Assembly (NCBI GenBank): GCA_900550035.1
Contig: URQS01000005.1
Coordinates: 20,605-84,604, forward strand
Length of the DNA stretch: 64,000 bases
Origin: an uncultured Prevotella sp.
Lineage (GTDB): Bacteria > Bacteroidota > Bacteroidia > Bacteroidales > Bacteroidaceae
Reading direction: 5' to 3'
Shown: one piece after another, positions 39,827 through 48,911 of the stretch
How the letters are laid out: every line of letters starts with the position of its first letter
Position numbering within the stretch: the first letter of the stretch is position 1
Notes under the pieces: model-generated
Seen by the model: only the letters and a program-made list of their open reading frames with translations
Databases searched by the model: none
What the model was told of the DNA's origin: nothing
Position numbers and translations under genes: made by a program

Positions 39827-41353
39827 TCATTGCTTCTCCGTCTGCGTCTTGGGCCAGTTGACGAGAAACAGTTTGTCGGTGGCTCGTGTGAAGGCGGTGT
39901 ACAGCCAGTGTATGTAGTCGGGCGTAAGCATGTCGTCGGTCATGTAGCCTTGGTCGACATATACGTGTGCCCATTGTCCGCCTTGTGCCTTGTGGCAGGT
40001 CACGGCGTAGGCATACTTTATCTGAAGGGCGTTGTAGTAGGGGTCTTTCTTCAGCTTCTTGTAGCGTTCGGGCTTTGAGGGCACGTCGGCATAATCGAGC
40101 ATCACCTGCTCGAAGAGCTGCTGATTCTGGTCGTGCGTGAGTGCTGGCGCTTCAGTAGAGAGCGAGTCGGTCATTGCCGTGACCTGCAACTCGTAGTTGT
40201 CGTAGTCGGGGAATCGAAGCCAAAGGTCGACGAAGTGGAATCCGTACAGGTCGCGATGGTTGCGCACGCGCTGTATCACGGCACGGTCGCCGTTGGCTAT
40301 GAACGATGGGGTAGGGCTACTTTGCTGCTGGTTGTCGGTTGCAGGGGTATTGGGTGCGGGTGCGGCAGAAGGGTTGGCGTTGTGCGAAGTCGGGTCCTTG
40401 GCGAGTCCGGCTTTGTTCAAGGCGGCATCCTGCTCGGTCCAGAAGTAGTTGTTCTTGACTATCATAAGCCAGTCGCCCGATGTCAGCTCTTCCTCGCGCC
40501 ACAGCACCTGGCTGCGTATGCCCTGATTGAATATGTTGGCGCGCTTGTTGCTTCGTGTCACCACCATGGTCTCGTCCATTCCCACTTCTGAATAGCTTGT
40601 GGCAAGCGACTCGATGAGTTCGTCGCCCGGAACATTGACTATGTCGGCAAAACCATGGAAGCGTATTTGTGGCAAGGCTGTGGCTTCATCGTGCGTTATC
40701 ATCTGGCGTATAACTGTGGCGTTGTACAGAATGCCCGATTCCTGGCTCTGGCGCAGCACTTCGTTGAGGTCGCTCTCGTATGTGGTCAGTCCGTAGCCGC
40801 TCATGAAGTCGGCGCACAGGGCTGGCGATTCTTCTTCGCCCACGGGCGGAAGCTGCGCCTTGTCACCGATAAGCATCAGTCGGCAGTTGCGTCCGGAATA
40901 AACAAACTGCACGAGATCGTCGAGCAGACAGCCCGTGCCGAACACCGAACCCTGCAGTCCCTCGTTTGCAATCATCGACGCCTCGTCGACCATAAACAGT
41001 GTGTCGGCGTGCATGTTGGGTGCAAGCGAGAAATTGCCTTCGAGCGACTTCTGTCGGTAGATGCGGCGGTGGATGGTAGATGCAGGCGTGTCGGAGTTGA
41101 TGGCGAACACTTTGGCAGCTCGTCCGGTAGGCGCAAGCAGCACTACACGTTGTTTAAGTTGCAGCATAGTGCGCACGATGGCGCCTGACAGCGATGTCTT
41201 GCCCGTTCCGGCAGAGCCACGTAATATCATGACGGCACGGTCGTCGCGGTCGGTCATGAACGCGGCGAATGTGGTGAGTGCGTGGTTTTGGTCGAGTGTC
41301 GGCTCAAAACCGAAGCTTTGTCGTATCCGGTATATCAGTTCGTCCTGTAGCAC
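39827..41353 (-). CDS. RecD-like ATP-dependent DNA helicase
   Basis: 508 aa SF1 helicase. Walker A GSAGTGKTS (residues 46-54), Walker B FMVDEASMI, motif GDKAQLPPVGEEES with the SF1 Gln, and near the C-terminus CHKAQGGQWAHVYVD, the UvrD_C_2-type end. A Pro/Ser/Asn/Gln-rich stretch of about 30 residues near 330-360 (NPSAAPAPNTPATDN) looks like an inserted flexible linker. Unlike true RecD there are no RecB/RecC genes nearby. Confidence 0.88.
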   Translation of the reverse strand: MLQDELIYRIRQSFGFEPTLDQNHALTTFAAFMTDRDDRAVMILRGSAGTGKTSLSGAIVRTMLQLKQRVVLLAPTGRAAKVFAINSDTPASTIHRRIYRQKSLEGNFSLAPNMHADTLFMVDEASMIANEGLQGSVFGTGCLLDDLVQFVYSGRNCRLMLIGDKAQLPPVGEEESPALCADFMSGYGLTTYESDLNEVLRQSQESGILYNATVIRQMITHDEATALPQIRFHGFADIVNVPGDELIESLATSYSEVGMDETMVVTRSNKRANIFNQGIRSQVLWREEELTSGDWLMIVKNNYFWTEQDAALNKAGLAKDPTSHNANPSAAPAPNTPATDNQQQSSPTPSFIANGDRAVIQRVRNHRDLYGFHFVDLWLRFPDYDNYELQVTAMTDSLSTEAPALTHDQNQQLFEQVMLDYADVPSKPERYKKLKKDPYYNALQIKYAYAVTCHKAQGGQWAHVYVDQGYMTDDMLTPDYIHWLYTAFTRATDKLFLVNWPKTQTEKQ

Positions 41354-41397
41354 AGTGGCCTAATATTAATAATGTATAGAATAGGGTGGAATAAAGT

Positions 41398-42561
41398 TTA
41401 AATTCTCTGGTATATCTTCAACCCGAACTTCGGCACGAGAGCGTACATCCATTCCATTATCTCAGCGAGATGATGTTCGTACGCCTTCCATTCCTTTTGC
41501 TTTAGGAAGAAGTAAATCTCGATGGGCAGTCCGTTTTCGGTGGGTTCGAGCTGGCGCATCAGGAATGTAGCGTTTGTCACCACGTCGTCGCGTCGTTCGA
41601 GCCAGCGCTCCATATAGCGGCGGAACAGCGTAAGATTGATAACATCGCCGTTCATCTCCTCCAGTTTCATCAATCCTTCGGCTGCGAGAGTCTTCTTGAG
41701 TTCGTCGGATGCTACGGCTATAGAGCGGAAGTCGATGTATATGGCGCGAGTGACGCGTCTGCCGGCACTTTCCTCCATGCCATGCCAGTTCTGGAAAGAG
41801 TCTTCAATGAGTTTCTGTGGGGGTACGGTCACTATGGTATTGTCGAAGTTGCGCACTTTGACTGTTGACAGCGTGATGTCCTCTACTGTACCGTTGGCAC
41901 CAGCCTTGCTCATCGTTATCCAGTCGCCCTTGCGCACCATGTTGTTGCTTGTGAGTCGGATGCCAGCAACAAGACCCGTTATGGTGTCCTTGAACACGAG
42001 CATAAGTACTGCCGAAGTGGCACCGAGTCCGGCGAGAAGAGTGAGTGGACTGCGGTCGATGATGATAGAAATGATGACGATGACACCGAGAAACATCACT
42101 ATAATCTTCAATACACCGCAGAAGGAATGCAGATATTGTTGTGTGGCTGAGCGTTTTTCGTTGTCGTTGTCGAAGAGTTTGAGCGAACTGATAAAGGTGG
42201 TAGCCAGTCGCATAGTGGCTATGGTTATGTATATAGCCGTAGCCTTAAGGATGAGGCTCTGTATTATCGGGTGGTCGGAAAATATTGGAGGCATAAGCAT
42301 CCAAACGATAATGGCAGGCACAATGTTGCACGCAGCCCTAATTATCTGTGGGTTAAACAGATAGTCGTCCCATACAACATCGGTGTGGCTTGTGATGCGC
42401 GCGGCCAGTGGCGACACCACCTTGATGCACAGCAAGTAGACAAGCCATGCTATGAGTGCTACGGTGGCGCATAGCATAGAGAGGGTGACAAACGATAGCC
42501 ATCCACCTGTTAGCGAGGTGGAGGCAAGCAACTGCTCTATGTATTTTGTTATTTCGTTCAT
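41398..42561 (-). CDS. MscS-family mechanosensitive channel (YbdG-like)
   Basis: 387 aa. Five hydrophobic segments lie in the first 200 residues; the last of these plus LAGLGATSAVLMLVFKDTITGLVAGIRL... forms the MscS pore helix (quoted part about 183-203). The beta domain follows with VRKGDWITM and TVEDITLSTVKVRNFDNT, and the C-terminal part has the length of YbdG, shorter than the large MscS types. Inner membrane, osmotic down-shock protection. 9 nt after the PBP4 gene. Confidence 0.92.
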   Translation of the reverse strand: MNEITKYIEQLLASTSLTGGWLSFVTLSMLCATVALIAWLVYLLCIKVVSPLAARITSHTDVVWDDYLFNPQIIRAACNIVPAIIVWMLMPPIFSDHPIIQSLILKATAIYITIATMRLATTFISSLKLFDNDNEKRSATQQYLHSFCGVLKIIVMFLGVIVIISIIIDRSPLTLLAGLGATSAVLMLVFKDTITGLVAGIRLTSNNMVRKGDWITMSKAGANGTVEDITLSTVKVRNFDNTIVTVPPQKLIEDSFQNWHGMEESAGRRVTRAIYIDFRSIAVASDELKKTLAAEGLMKLEEMNGDVINLTLFRRYMERWLERRDDVVTNATFLMRQLEPTENGLPIEIYFFLKQKEWKAYEHHLAEIMEWMYALVPKFGLKIYQRI

Positions 42562-42570
42562 AATAATCGG

Positions 42571-43836
42571 TTATGGTTGGCACAGTATGGTGCATACACG
42601 GTCTTGGAATGCACGTCCGTTGGAATGGTGCATCACACCCTGATTGATAATGGCGAATGCCAGATGATGGCCATTGGCTGCTGTGCAGTAGCCAGCAAGC
42701 GACGAGATGCCTTTGACAGTACCGGTCTTGGCAAACACGTTGCCCTGCGTGAATGTGCCGCGCATGCGTCGGCGCAGTGTGCCGTCTACGCCTGCTTCGG
42801 GCAGAGCTGGATGCAGATGCAGATAGATATTGTTGTTGCGGAAAGCGTAGCGTAGCAGTTTCACTTCCAGTTCGGCTGACACATAATTATATAATGACAG
42901 TCCAGAACCGTCGGCAATCTGATAGCGCCGAGGGTTGAGCCCCACCTTACTTATCAGTCGGCCTATTACCGTGGCAGCATCTTTGGCGGTAGCGCGTCGG
43001 TTGCCTGTTGAGGCTGCCAGTTGGTAGAACATCGACTCGGCATACAGGTTGTCGCTCTCCTTGAGCATGCGCATCAGTATCTGGTCGATAGAGTGGAAGC
43101 GGCTTGCTATGCAGTAGGCATCGTCGGGCTTGCGTGCTTCGCCCAGTGTGGCTTCCACTACGATGCCCGCTTCGCGCAGTTCGTCGACAAAGCGCTTTAC
43201 GAACACGTTGCGACGGCTGATGAGCAGTGGCGAGAGTATAGGGTTGTCGTCGTCCCAGCACCATCCGCATCCAAGCGTGTCGGCACTCTTCATTGTCTTG
43301 TCGGCGTATATGTTGCCGCGTATTGTGTCCACTCCCATTTTGCGTATGCCCTCCACGAAGGCGCGCATGTCGTCAATGTTGAATCGCGGGTCGAATCCTC
43401 CCACACAGTAGACGTTGCCGTTGAGTGTGCCGTTGCTCACCTCGCCTGTATAGCAAAGTTCTGTCTTGAAGCGATAGCTTCCGCCCAGTTTGTCAATTGC
43501 TGTTATGGCTGTTATCACCTTCATTGTCGAAGCCGGGCGCATCAGTTGTCGCTCGTTGTGGGTATATATGGCAGAGTCGGCATCAAGGTCGTATACCATT
43601 ATTCCCACTTGTGATGTGCTGAACATGTCGCTCTCAAGCAGTCGGTTGATGTGTGTGCGCACCTGGTCGGTCCATGGCAGGGCGTGCTGTGATGTTGTAA
43701 GAGTATCGGTGAGCAGCGAGTCGGTCACAACTTCGTCGTCGCTGATGTCTTCCTGTGCGTGCGTGGTGAAATTGGCGGCAAATATCATGCATATAATAAG
43801 AGTCGCGCGCGTAATAATATTATAATGTGTAATCAT
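42571..43836 (-). CDS. dacB: D-alanyl-D-alanine carboxypeptidase/endopeptidase (PBP4)
   Basis: 421 aa. Signal peptide about 1-27. Penicillin-binding motifs are intact: SxxK as STMK (Ser103, Lys106), SDN in KESDNLYAES, and KTG in FAKTGTVKG. It trims peptidoglycan side chains in the periplasm. Shorter than E. coli DacB by about 50 residues, as is usual in Bacteroidetes. Its start overlaps the upstream small membrane protein gene by 4 nt. Confidence 0.93.
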   Translation of the reverse strand: MITHYNIITRATLIICMIFAANFTTHAQEDISDDEVVTDSLLTDTLTTSQHALPWTDQVRTHINRLLESDMFSTSQVGIMVYDLDADSAIYTHNERQLMRPASTMKVITAITAIDKLGGSYRFKTELCYTGEVSNGTLNGNVYCVGGFDPRFNIDDMRAFVEGIRKMGVDTIRGNIYADKTMKSADTLGCGWCWDDDNPILSPLLISRRNVFVKRFVDELREAGIVVEATLGEARKPDDAYCIASRFHSIDQILMRMLKESDNLYAESMFYQLAASTGNRRATAKDAATVIGRLISKVGLNPRRYQIADGSGLSLYNYVSAELEVKLLRYAFRNNNIYLHLHPALPEAGVDGTLRRRMRGTFTQGNVFAKTGTVKGISSLAGYCTAANGHHLAFAIINQGVMHHSNGRAFQDRVCTILCQP

Positions 43837-44225
43837 TGTTCCTGTCTGCGTTTTATCTCTCTGATGAATCCGTCGGCTTCAGACGGCTGTGCATAGGTGA
43901 TGTGTCCGGCACCATATTCGATGACGATGTGGCTCGCCACAATCAGCGTGCCCCTGATCTTGCGTGCCGAAATGATGTCGCCTACGGGTATGACAAGGCA
44001 CTTGCCCAAGCGCCCGCGTGCTATGACGAGCTGTCCGTCGGCTGTGAATGTGTATGTGGTGTTGATCGAACGGTCGACACCGGCTGCGCCAACAAGCATG
44101 CAAGCCAAGCCTATCAGTGGTGTCACGCCAGTGCGCACAAGAAAACACCACAGAGCGCACACCGCCAGTAGCAGTATGGCAGCGAAAGCCTGCGGGCTGA
44201 ATCGTTGATGAAATGTTCTGTCCAT
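43833..44225 (-). CDS. Small membrane protein with PH-like domain
   Basis: 130 aa from the ATG at 44225; an earlier ATG at 44237 lies inside the -7 element. Two hydrophobic helices (about 14-50) are followed by a beta-rich part TYTFTADGQLVIARGRLGK with DIISARKI, a pattern of bacterial PH (YdbS-like) domains. Function unknown. First gene of a likely unit with dacB, the MscS channel and perhaps the helicase. Confidence 0.65.
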   Translation of the reverse strand: MDRTFHQRFSPQAFAAILLLAVCALWCFLVRTGVTPLIGLACMLVGAAGVDRSINTTYTFTADGQLVIARGRLGKCLVIPVGDIISARKIRGTLIVASHIVIEYGAGHITYAQPSEADGFIREIKRRQEQ

Positions 44226-44234
44226 AATTGACTG

Positions 44235-44242
44235 CAAAGTTA
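44235..44242 (-). promoter_or_regulatory. -7 element of the PH-dacB unit
   Basis: TAACTTTG on the minus strand (44242-44235), 9 nt before the chosen ATG; the leader would be only a few nucleotides. Confidence 0.55.
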
Positions 44243-44369
44243 CGCATAATTATCCGAATGGACGGGTCGAACAATTACAACAAAATAAAAAGCAATGTAA
44301 TAAGAACTTTTTTTAACCTTTTGTATTCTATTTGTAATGAAAAACTTCGCATAAGTCAGAATTTATTTT

Positions 44370-44377
44370 TAATTTTG
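44370..44377 (+). promoter_or_regulatory. -7 element of the aspartate aminotransferase gene
   Basis: TAATTTTG, 27 nt before the ATG at 44405. No good -33 is seen. Confidence 0.5.
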
Positions 44378-44404
44378 CAAGAAATAATAACGAGACTTGA
44401 AATT

Positions 44405-45598
44405 ATGGCAGAATTATCAAATCGCCTTAATCGCCTCGCTCCGTCAGCGACACTCGCTATGTCGCAGAAGAGTGGCGAAATGAAGGCACAAGGTGTAGAC
44501 GTTATCAACCTCAGTGTCGGTGAACCCGACTTTAACACTCCTGACCACATCAAGGAAGCAGCCAAGAAGGCTATCGATGACAACTTCTCGCGTTACTCAC
44601 CAGTTCCGGGATACATCGATTTGCGTAAGGCTATTGTAGCAAAACTTAAGAACGAGAACAATCTCGACTATACAACAGCAGAGATTCTCGTATCTAACGG
44701 AGCTAAGCAGAGTGTATGCAACACTGTGATGGCACTTGTCAACGACGGTGAAGAAGTGATAATTCCTGCCCCGTATTGGGTGAGTTATCCGCAGATGGTG
44801 AAGCTCGCAGGTGGTAATCCGGTCATCGTTAACGCTGGTTTCGAGCAGGACTTCAAGATTACTCCAGAGCAGCTCGAAGCCGCTATAACACCAAAGACAC
44901 GTATGCTCATTCTCTGCTCGCCGAGCAATCCTACTGGCAGCGTTTATTCTAAGGACGAGCTTGAGGCTCTCGCCGAGGTAATCAAGCGCCATGAAGGCTT
45001 GTATGTGCTTGCCGACGAGATTTACGAGCACATTAATTATATAGGCCATCACGAGAGTATCGCACAGTTCCCTGGCATGAAGGAACGCTCAATCATCGTC
45101 AACGGTGTGTCGAAGGCATACGCAATGACAGGATGGCGTATCGGATTCATCGCCGCTCCCGAATGGATTGTCAAGGGCTGCAACAAACTGCAGGGACAGT
45201 ATACATCAGGTCCTTGCTCTGTAAGCCAGAAGGCTGCCGAGGCTGCATATACTACATCGCAGGAGTGTGTGGAGACAATGCGTCAGGCTTTTGAGCGTCG
45301 CCGCGACCTTATCGTCGAATTGGCAAAGCAGATTCCGGGTCTGGAGGTGAACAAGCCAGAGGGCGCTTTCTATCTCTTCCCTAAGTGCTCAAGCTTCTAC
45401 GGCAAGACCGACGGCAAGCGTACAATACAGAATTCAACCGATTTGGCTATGTATCTTCTTGAAGAAGGTCATGTCGCTACTGTGGGTGGCGACGCATTTG
45501 GCGACCCCGAATGTTTCCGCATGAGCTACGCTACAAGCGACGACAATATTCGCGAAGCAATGCGCCGTATCAAGGAAGTATTGGCTAGATTGAAATAA
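44405..45598 (+). CDS. aspC: Aspartate aminotransferase, class I/II PLP enzyme
   Basis: 397 aa from the ATG at 44405; the frame runs on upstream to 44228 but the added 59 residues look random and cross the promoter. Fold type I aminotransferase: INLSVGEPDFNTPDHI (about 34-49), NPTGSVYSKDEL, and the PLP lysine in GVSKAYAMTGWRIG (near 236-249). Moves the amino group between aspartate and 2-oxoglutarate. Codon use is that of a well-expressed gene. Confidence 0.92.
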   Translation: MAELSNRLNRLAPSATLAMSQKSGEMKAQGVDVINLSVGEPDFNTPDHIKEAAKKAIDDNFSRYSPVPGYIDLRKAIVAKLKNENNLDYTTAEILVSNGAKQSVCNTVMALVNDGEEVIIPAPYWVSYPQMVKLAGGNPVIVNAGFEQDFKITPEQLEAAITPKTRMLILCSPSNPTGSVYSKDELEALAEVIKRHEGLYVLADEIYEHINYIGHHESIAQFPGMKERSIIVNGVSKAYAMTGWRIGFIAAPEWIVKGCNKLQGQYTSGPCSVSQKAAEAAYTTSQECVETMRQAFERRRDLIVELAKQIPGLEVNKPEGAFYLFPKCSSFYGKTDGKRTIQNSTDLAMYLLEEGHVATVGGDAFGDPECFRMSYATSDDNIREAMRRIKEVLARLK

Positions 45599-45645
45599 AA
45601 AATGTTAAATACCGCGTAAGCGTATGTTTATTTGCCATTATTTGC

Positions 45646-45653
45646 TACCTTTG
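45646..45653 (+). promoter_or_regulatory. -7 element of the exbB operon
   Basis: TACCTTTG, about 114 nt before the exbB ATG. A TTTG is present upstream but at only 11 nt. Confidence 0.5.
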
Positions 45654-45766
45654 CCAAAGCGCAAAGCAAATACTAAAGTTTATAAAGTGCGCATACAATG
45701 TATTAACCATTTAGATATTGGATAAATTTTTAACCATTAATAACTTATTAAATTCTACAAAAAATT

Positions 45767-46606
45767 ATGGCAACTACACAAGCTAAAGCGAATCCTAAGA
45801 AGAAATCTTCAGGATTCCAGGGAGTTAGAGACGCAATTTGGATCATCGTTGCATGTTTCATCCTCGCAGTATGTTTCTTCAAGTTCGTACTTGGAAACCC
45901 TGACAACTTCGTAGGCGGAGACCCTGCAAACGCTGTTAAGGACGGTAGCCTTCTCGGTACTGTGTACAAAGGTGGTATCGTCGTTCCTGTGATCATTACA
46001 TTGCTCTTTACTGTAATCGCTCTCTCTATCGAGCGCTTCTTCGCTCTTCGTACCGCTTTCGGTAAGAGCTCACTCGGCAAGTTCGTTATCTCTGTTAAGC
46101 AGGCTATCACTGCTGGTGATATGGCTAAGGCTCAGCAAATCTGCGACAAGCAGCAGGGTTGTGTTGCTAACGTAGTTGGCGCTTCAATCGCTGCTTACAA
46201 GGAAATGGAGAATACTCCTAACCTCAAGCGTGCTGCTAAGGTTGCTAAGATCCAGCAGGCTCACGAGGAGGCTACTCAGCTCGAGATGCCTACACTCCAG
46301 ATGAACATGCCTATCCTTGCTACTATCGTTACTCTCGGTACTCTTACCGCTCTTTTCGGTACTGTAGTAGGTATGATCCGCTCATTCGCCGCTCTTGCTT
46401 CAGGTGGTGGTGGTGACTCACTCCAGCTCTCTGAGGGTATTTCTGAGGCCCTTGTAAATACCGCATCTGGTATTTTGACATCTTGGTTCGCAGTAGTTTC
46501 TTACAACTACTATTCAAACAAGATTGATAAGCTGACATACGCGCTTGACGAAGTAGGTTACACTATTGCTCAGACATACGAAGCAAATCACGGAGACGAG
46601 GCTTAA
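45767..46606 (+). CDS. exbB: ExbB/TolQ/MotA-type proton channel protein
   Basis: 279 aa, inner membrane. A short cytoplasmic Lys-rich N-terminus, a first span about 25-45, then the MotA/TolQ/ExbB domain with helices about 78-100, 185-210 and 225-255; LGTLTALFGTVVGMIRSF is the signature that forms the proton path (about 189-206). First gene of exbB-exbD-exbD-tonB, which powers SusC-type receptors. Strong codon bias suggests high expression. Confidence 0.93.
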   Translation: MATTQAKANPKKKSSGFQGVRDAIWIIVACFILAVCFFKFVLGNPDNFVGGDPANAVKDGSLLGTVYKGGIVVPVIITLLFTVIALSIERFFALRTAFGKSSLGKFVISVKQAITAGDMAKAQQICDKQQGCVANVVGASIAAYKEMENTPNLKRAAKVAKIQQAHEEATQLEMPTLQMNMPILATIVTLGTLTALFGTVVGMIRSFAALASGGGGDSLQLSEGISEALVNTASGILTSWFAVVSYNYYSNKIDKLTYALDEVGYTIAQTYEANHGDEA

Positions 46607-46636
46607 TTTTACTAACCCTTTAAAACATTTATCATT

Positions 46637-47257
46637 ATGGGTAAAGTAAAAGTTAAGAAAGCGGATGTCTGGATAGATATGACTCCTATGTCCGACGTGA
46701 TGGTCCTCTTGCTCACATTCTTCATGTTGACATCAACATTCGTGAAGAATGAGGCAGTGAAGGTCGTTACACCGGGCTCGGTATCTGAAATCAAGGTGCC
46801 GGAGACAAACGTCCTGACAATTCTCTGCGATAAGGAAGGCCGTATCTTCGTGGGTATGGATAACCCTAAGAAGATGGGCGACCTCGTTCAGGGTATGGCC
46901 GATCAGTATGGTGTACAGCTCGATAAGAAGCAGTTTGAAACCGCACAGGGTGCTGCTACTATCGGTGTTGATATGCAGGATCTGACAAGCGCACTGAGCT
47001 TAGGCGACAAAATGAATGAGTACCAGGCTGTCAAGGGTATTCCTACCGACAGCACCAAGACTGGCACAATGATGAGCCAGTTCCAGGACTGGGTTAAAAT
47101 GGCACGCGACAACAACGGTGCTGACATGAAGTTGGCTATCAAGGCCGACGCTGGCACACCGTACAAGGTCATCAAGAAAATGATGTCTGAGCTTCAGGAC
47201 ATGAACGAGAACCGTTACTACCTGATTACGTCGCTTAAATCAAATTCGGAGGAGTAA
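46637..47257 (+). CDS. exbD: ExbD-family biopolymer transport protein (first copy)
   Basis: 206 aa. After a short basic start, residues about 16-36 form the single ExbD span with Asp in TPMSDVMVLLLTFFML, the proton-carrying residue of the family. The periplasmic part is longer than in proteobacterial ExbD (about 140 aa). Lies 30 nt after exbB and 3 nt before the second copy. Confidence 0.93.
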   Translation: MGKVKVKKADVWIDMTPMSDVMVLLLTFFMLTSTFVKNEAVKVVTPGSVSEIKVPETNVLTILCDKEGRIFVGMDNPKKMGDLVQGMADQYGVQLDKKQFETAQGAATIGVDMQDLTSALSLGDKMNEYQAVKGIPTDSTKTGTMMSQFQDWVKMARDNNGADMKLAIKADAGTPYKVIKKMMSELQDMNENRYYLITSLKSNSEE

Positions 47258-47260
47258 GAC

Positions 47261-47908
47261 ATGGCAAAGAAAAAAGCAAGCAGACAGAAAAAGATGAACA
47301 CCCGCGTGGACTTCACGCCTATGGTGGACATGATGATGCTTCTTATCACGTTCTTCATGCTCTGTACATCTTTGGCTAAACCCCAGACGATGAACTTGAC
47401 TATGCCTTCGAACGATGAGAACATCTCTGACAAGGACCGCAACGCGGCCAAAGCTTCTCAGACCGTTACTATCTTTGTATGCGGTAATGACAAAATCTAC
47501 CATGTCGATGGTATACCTAACTACGACGATCCCTCATGCCTGAAGGAGACTTCATGGGGCAAGAACGGTATTCGTGAGGTGCTTATCAAGCACGTTACTG
47601 AGGACGGTTCTACTCCTGTAGCTGACATCATGGCCGCTAAGATTCGCCTCGACCAGAAGAAGCTTGCCAACCCGGCAGCTTATCCTGACAGCGTTTATGA
47701 CGCTATGTTGAGCAAAATCAAGAAGGGTGAACTCGAGAGTGGTAAGGTTCCTACTATGACCATCATTATCAAATGTACTGATGGCGCTTCTTACAAGAAC
47801 ATGGTAGACGCTTTGGACGAAATGACTATCTGCAGTATTGGTACGTATGTCATTGACAAGATTAATCCGCAGGATGAAGCACTTCTTGCAAAACGCGGCA
47901 TTAAGTAA
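47261..47908 (+). CDS. exbD: ExbD-family biopolymer transport protein (second copy)
   Basis: 215 aa. Same plan as the first copy: basic start, then DFTPMVDMMMLLITFFML with the key Asp, and a periplasmic domain. Sequence differs strongly from the first, so the two are old paralogues that may form a heteromeric channel. Two exbD genes in a row are usual in Bacteroidetes. Confidence 0.93.
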   Translation: MAKKKASRQKKMNTRVDFTPMVDMMMLLITFFMLCTSLAKPQTMNLTMPSNDENISDKDRNAAKASQTVTIFVCGNDKIYHVDGIPNYDDPSCLKETSWGKNGIREVLIKHVTEDGSTPVADIMAAKIRLDQKKLANPAAYPDSVYDAMLSKIKKGELESGKVPTMTIIIKCTDGASYKNMVDALDEMTICSIGTYVIDKINPQDEALLAKRGIK

Positions 47909-47942
47909 TTCAGTGACTAATAATTAAAGAAAGGACAAAGAA

Positions 47943-48773
47943 ATGTCAAAAATAGATTTGATATCCAATGAATGGACTGACCTCGTATTTGAGGGCAGAA
48001 ACCAGGCATATGGAGCCTACAAGTTGCGTAAGGGCACTACCAAGCGTAACGTGTGGTCCATCATTATCGTAGCCCTTGCTGCAGTACTCCTTTTCCTCGG
48101 ACTCCAACTTCAGAAAATGGCACAGGCCAACAAGACTGTTGAGAATACTCAGGCTGTCGAGCTGGCTCGTCTCCAGGAGAAGAAGAAGGAAGCTAAGGTA
48201 GAAAAGAAGGAAGTTATCCGTACCGAACCTGAAAAGGTTGTTGAGCAGGTTAAGTCTTCAGTTAAGTTTACCGCTCCTGTCATCAAGAAGGACGAAGAGG
48301 TAAAGGAAGAGGACGAGATCAAGCTTGAGGAAGTAGAGAAGAGTACCAAGGCTATCGGTTCCTTCAATGTTGAGGGTAACGACGAGGTTGGTGGTGCTGT
48401 GCTCAAGGCTAAGGAAGAAATCAAGGCTCCAGAACCTCCAAAGCATGAGGAGGAGACTAAGATCTTTACCGTAGTAGAGCAGATGCCTCTCTTCCCTGGT
48501 GGCGATGCAGCTCTTATGGCTTATCTTCGTGACAACATCCACTACCCGACTGTAGCTGCCGAGAACGGCGTACAGGGACGTGTTGTTGTTGGCTTCGTTG
48601 TAGAGCGCGACGGCTCTATCACCGACGTTAACGTATTGCGTTCGGTTGACCCGTCACTCGACCGTGAGGCTATGCGCGTGGTTAAGGGTATGCCACGTTG
48701 GACTCCTGGTAAGCAGAACGGCTCTGCTGTTCGTGTTAAGTACCAGGTACCTGTAACATTCCGCTTACAGTAA
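47943..48773 (+). CDS. tonB: Energy transducer TonB
   Basis: 276 aa. Bacteroidetes-type cytoplasmic N-terminus WTDLVFEGRNQAYGAYKLRK (residues about 10-29), a span about 35-56, a Lys/Glu/Val-rich periplasmic linker about 70-170, and a TonB C-terminal domain (MPLFPGGDAALMAYLRDN, then GRVVVGFVVERDGSI and VKYQVPVTFRL at the end). Carries force to outer-membrane receptors, including perhaps the barrel at 26383. Last of the four-gene set. Confidence 0.95.
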   Translation: MSKIDLISNEWTDLVFEGRNQAYGAYKLRKGTTKRNVWSIIIVALAAVLLFLGLQLQKMAQANKTVENTQAVELARLQEKKKEAKVEKKEVIRTEPEKVVEQVKSSVKFTAPVIKKDEEVKEEDEIKLEEVEKSTKAIGSFNVEGNDEVGGAVLKAKEEIKAPEPPKHEEETKIFTVVEQMPLFPGGDAALMAYLRDNIHYPTVAAENGVQGRVVVGFVVERDGSITDVNVLRSVDPSLDREAMRVVKGMPRWTPGKQNGSAVRVKYQVPVTFRLQ

Positions 48774-48911
48774 TAATAACTGATATAGTTGCAGCCGAGC
48801 AATCTCTCCATTCTTGGAGAGGTTGCCCGGTGGCAACATTTAAAAACAACAAGACACAGCGGCGTTATTTCAAATATCAGAATAACGCCATTATTTTTAT
48901 TCATAGGAATA

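Noticed and set aside
38565..41353. Phage-defence pair of STAND ATPase and RecD-like helicase
   Set aside because: Each has its own spacing and probable promoter, the helicase fits a series with the MscS channel, and no nuclease or effector accompanies them.
48799..48833. Hairpin between tonB and the PstS-like gene as a terminator
   Set aside because: The stem relies on G-U pairs and no T-run follows; it may only slow polymerase.
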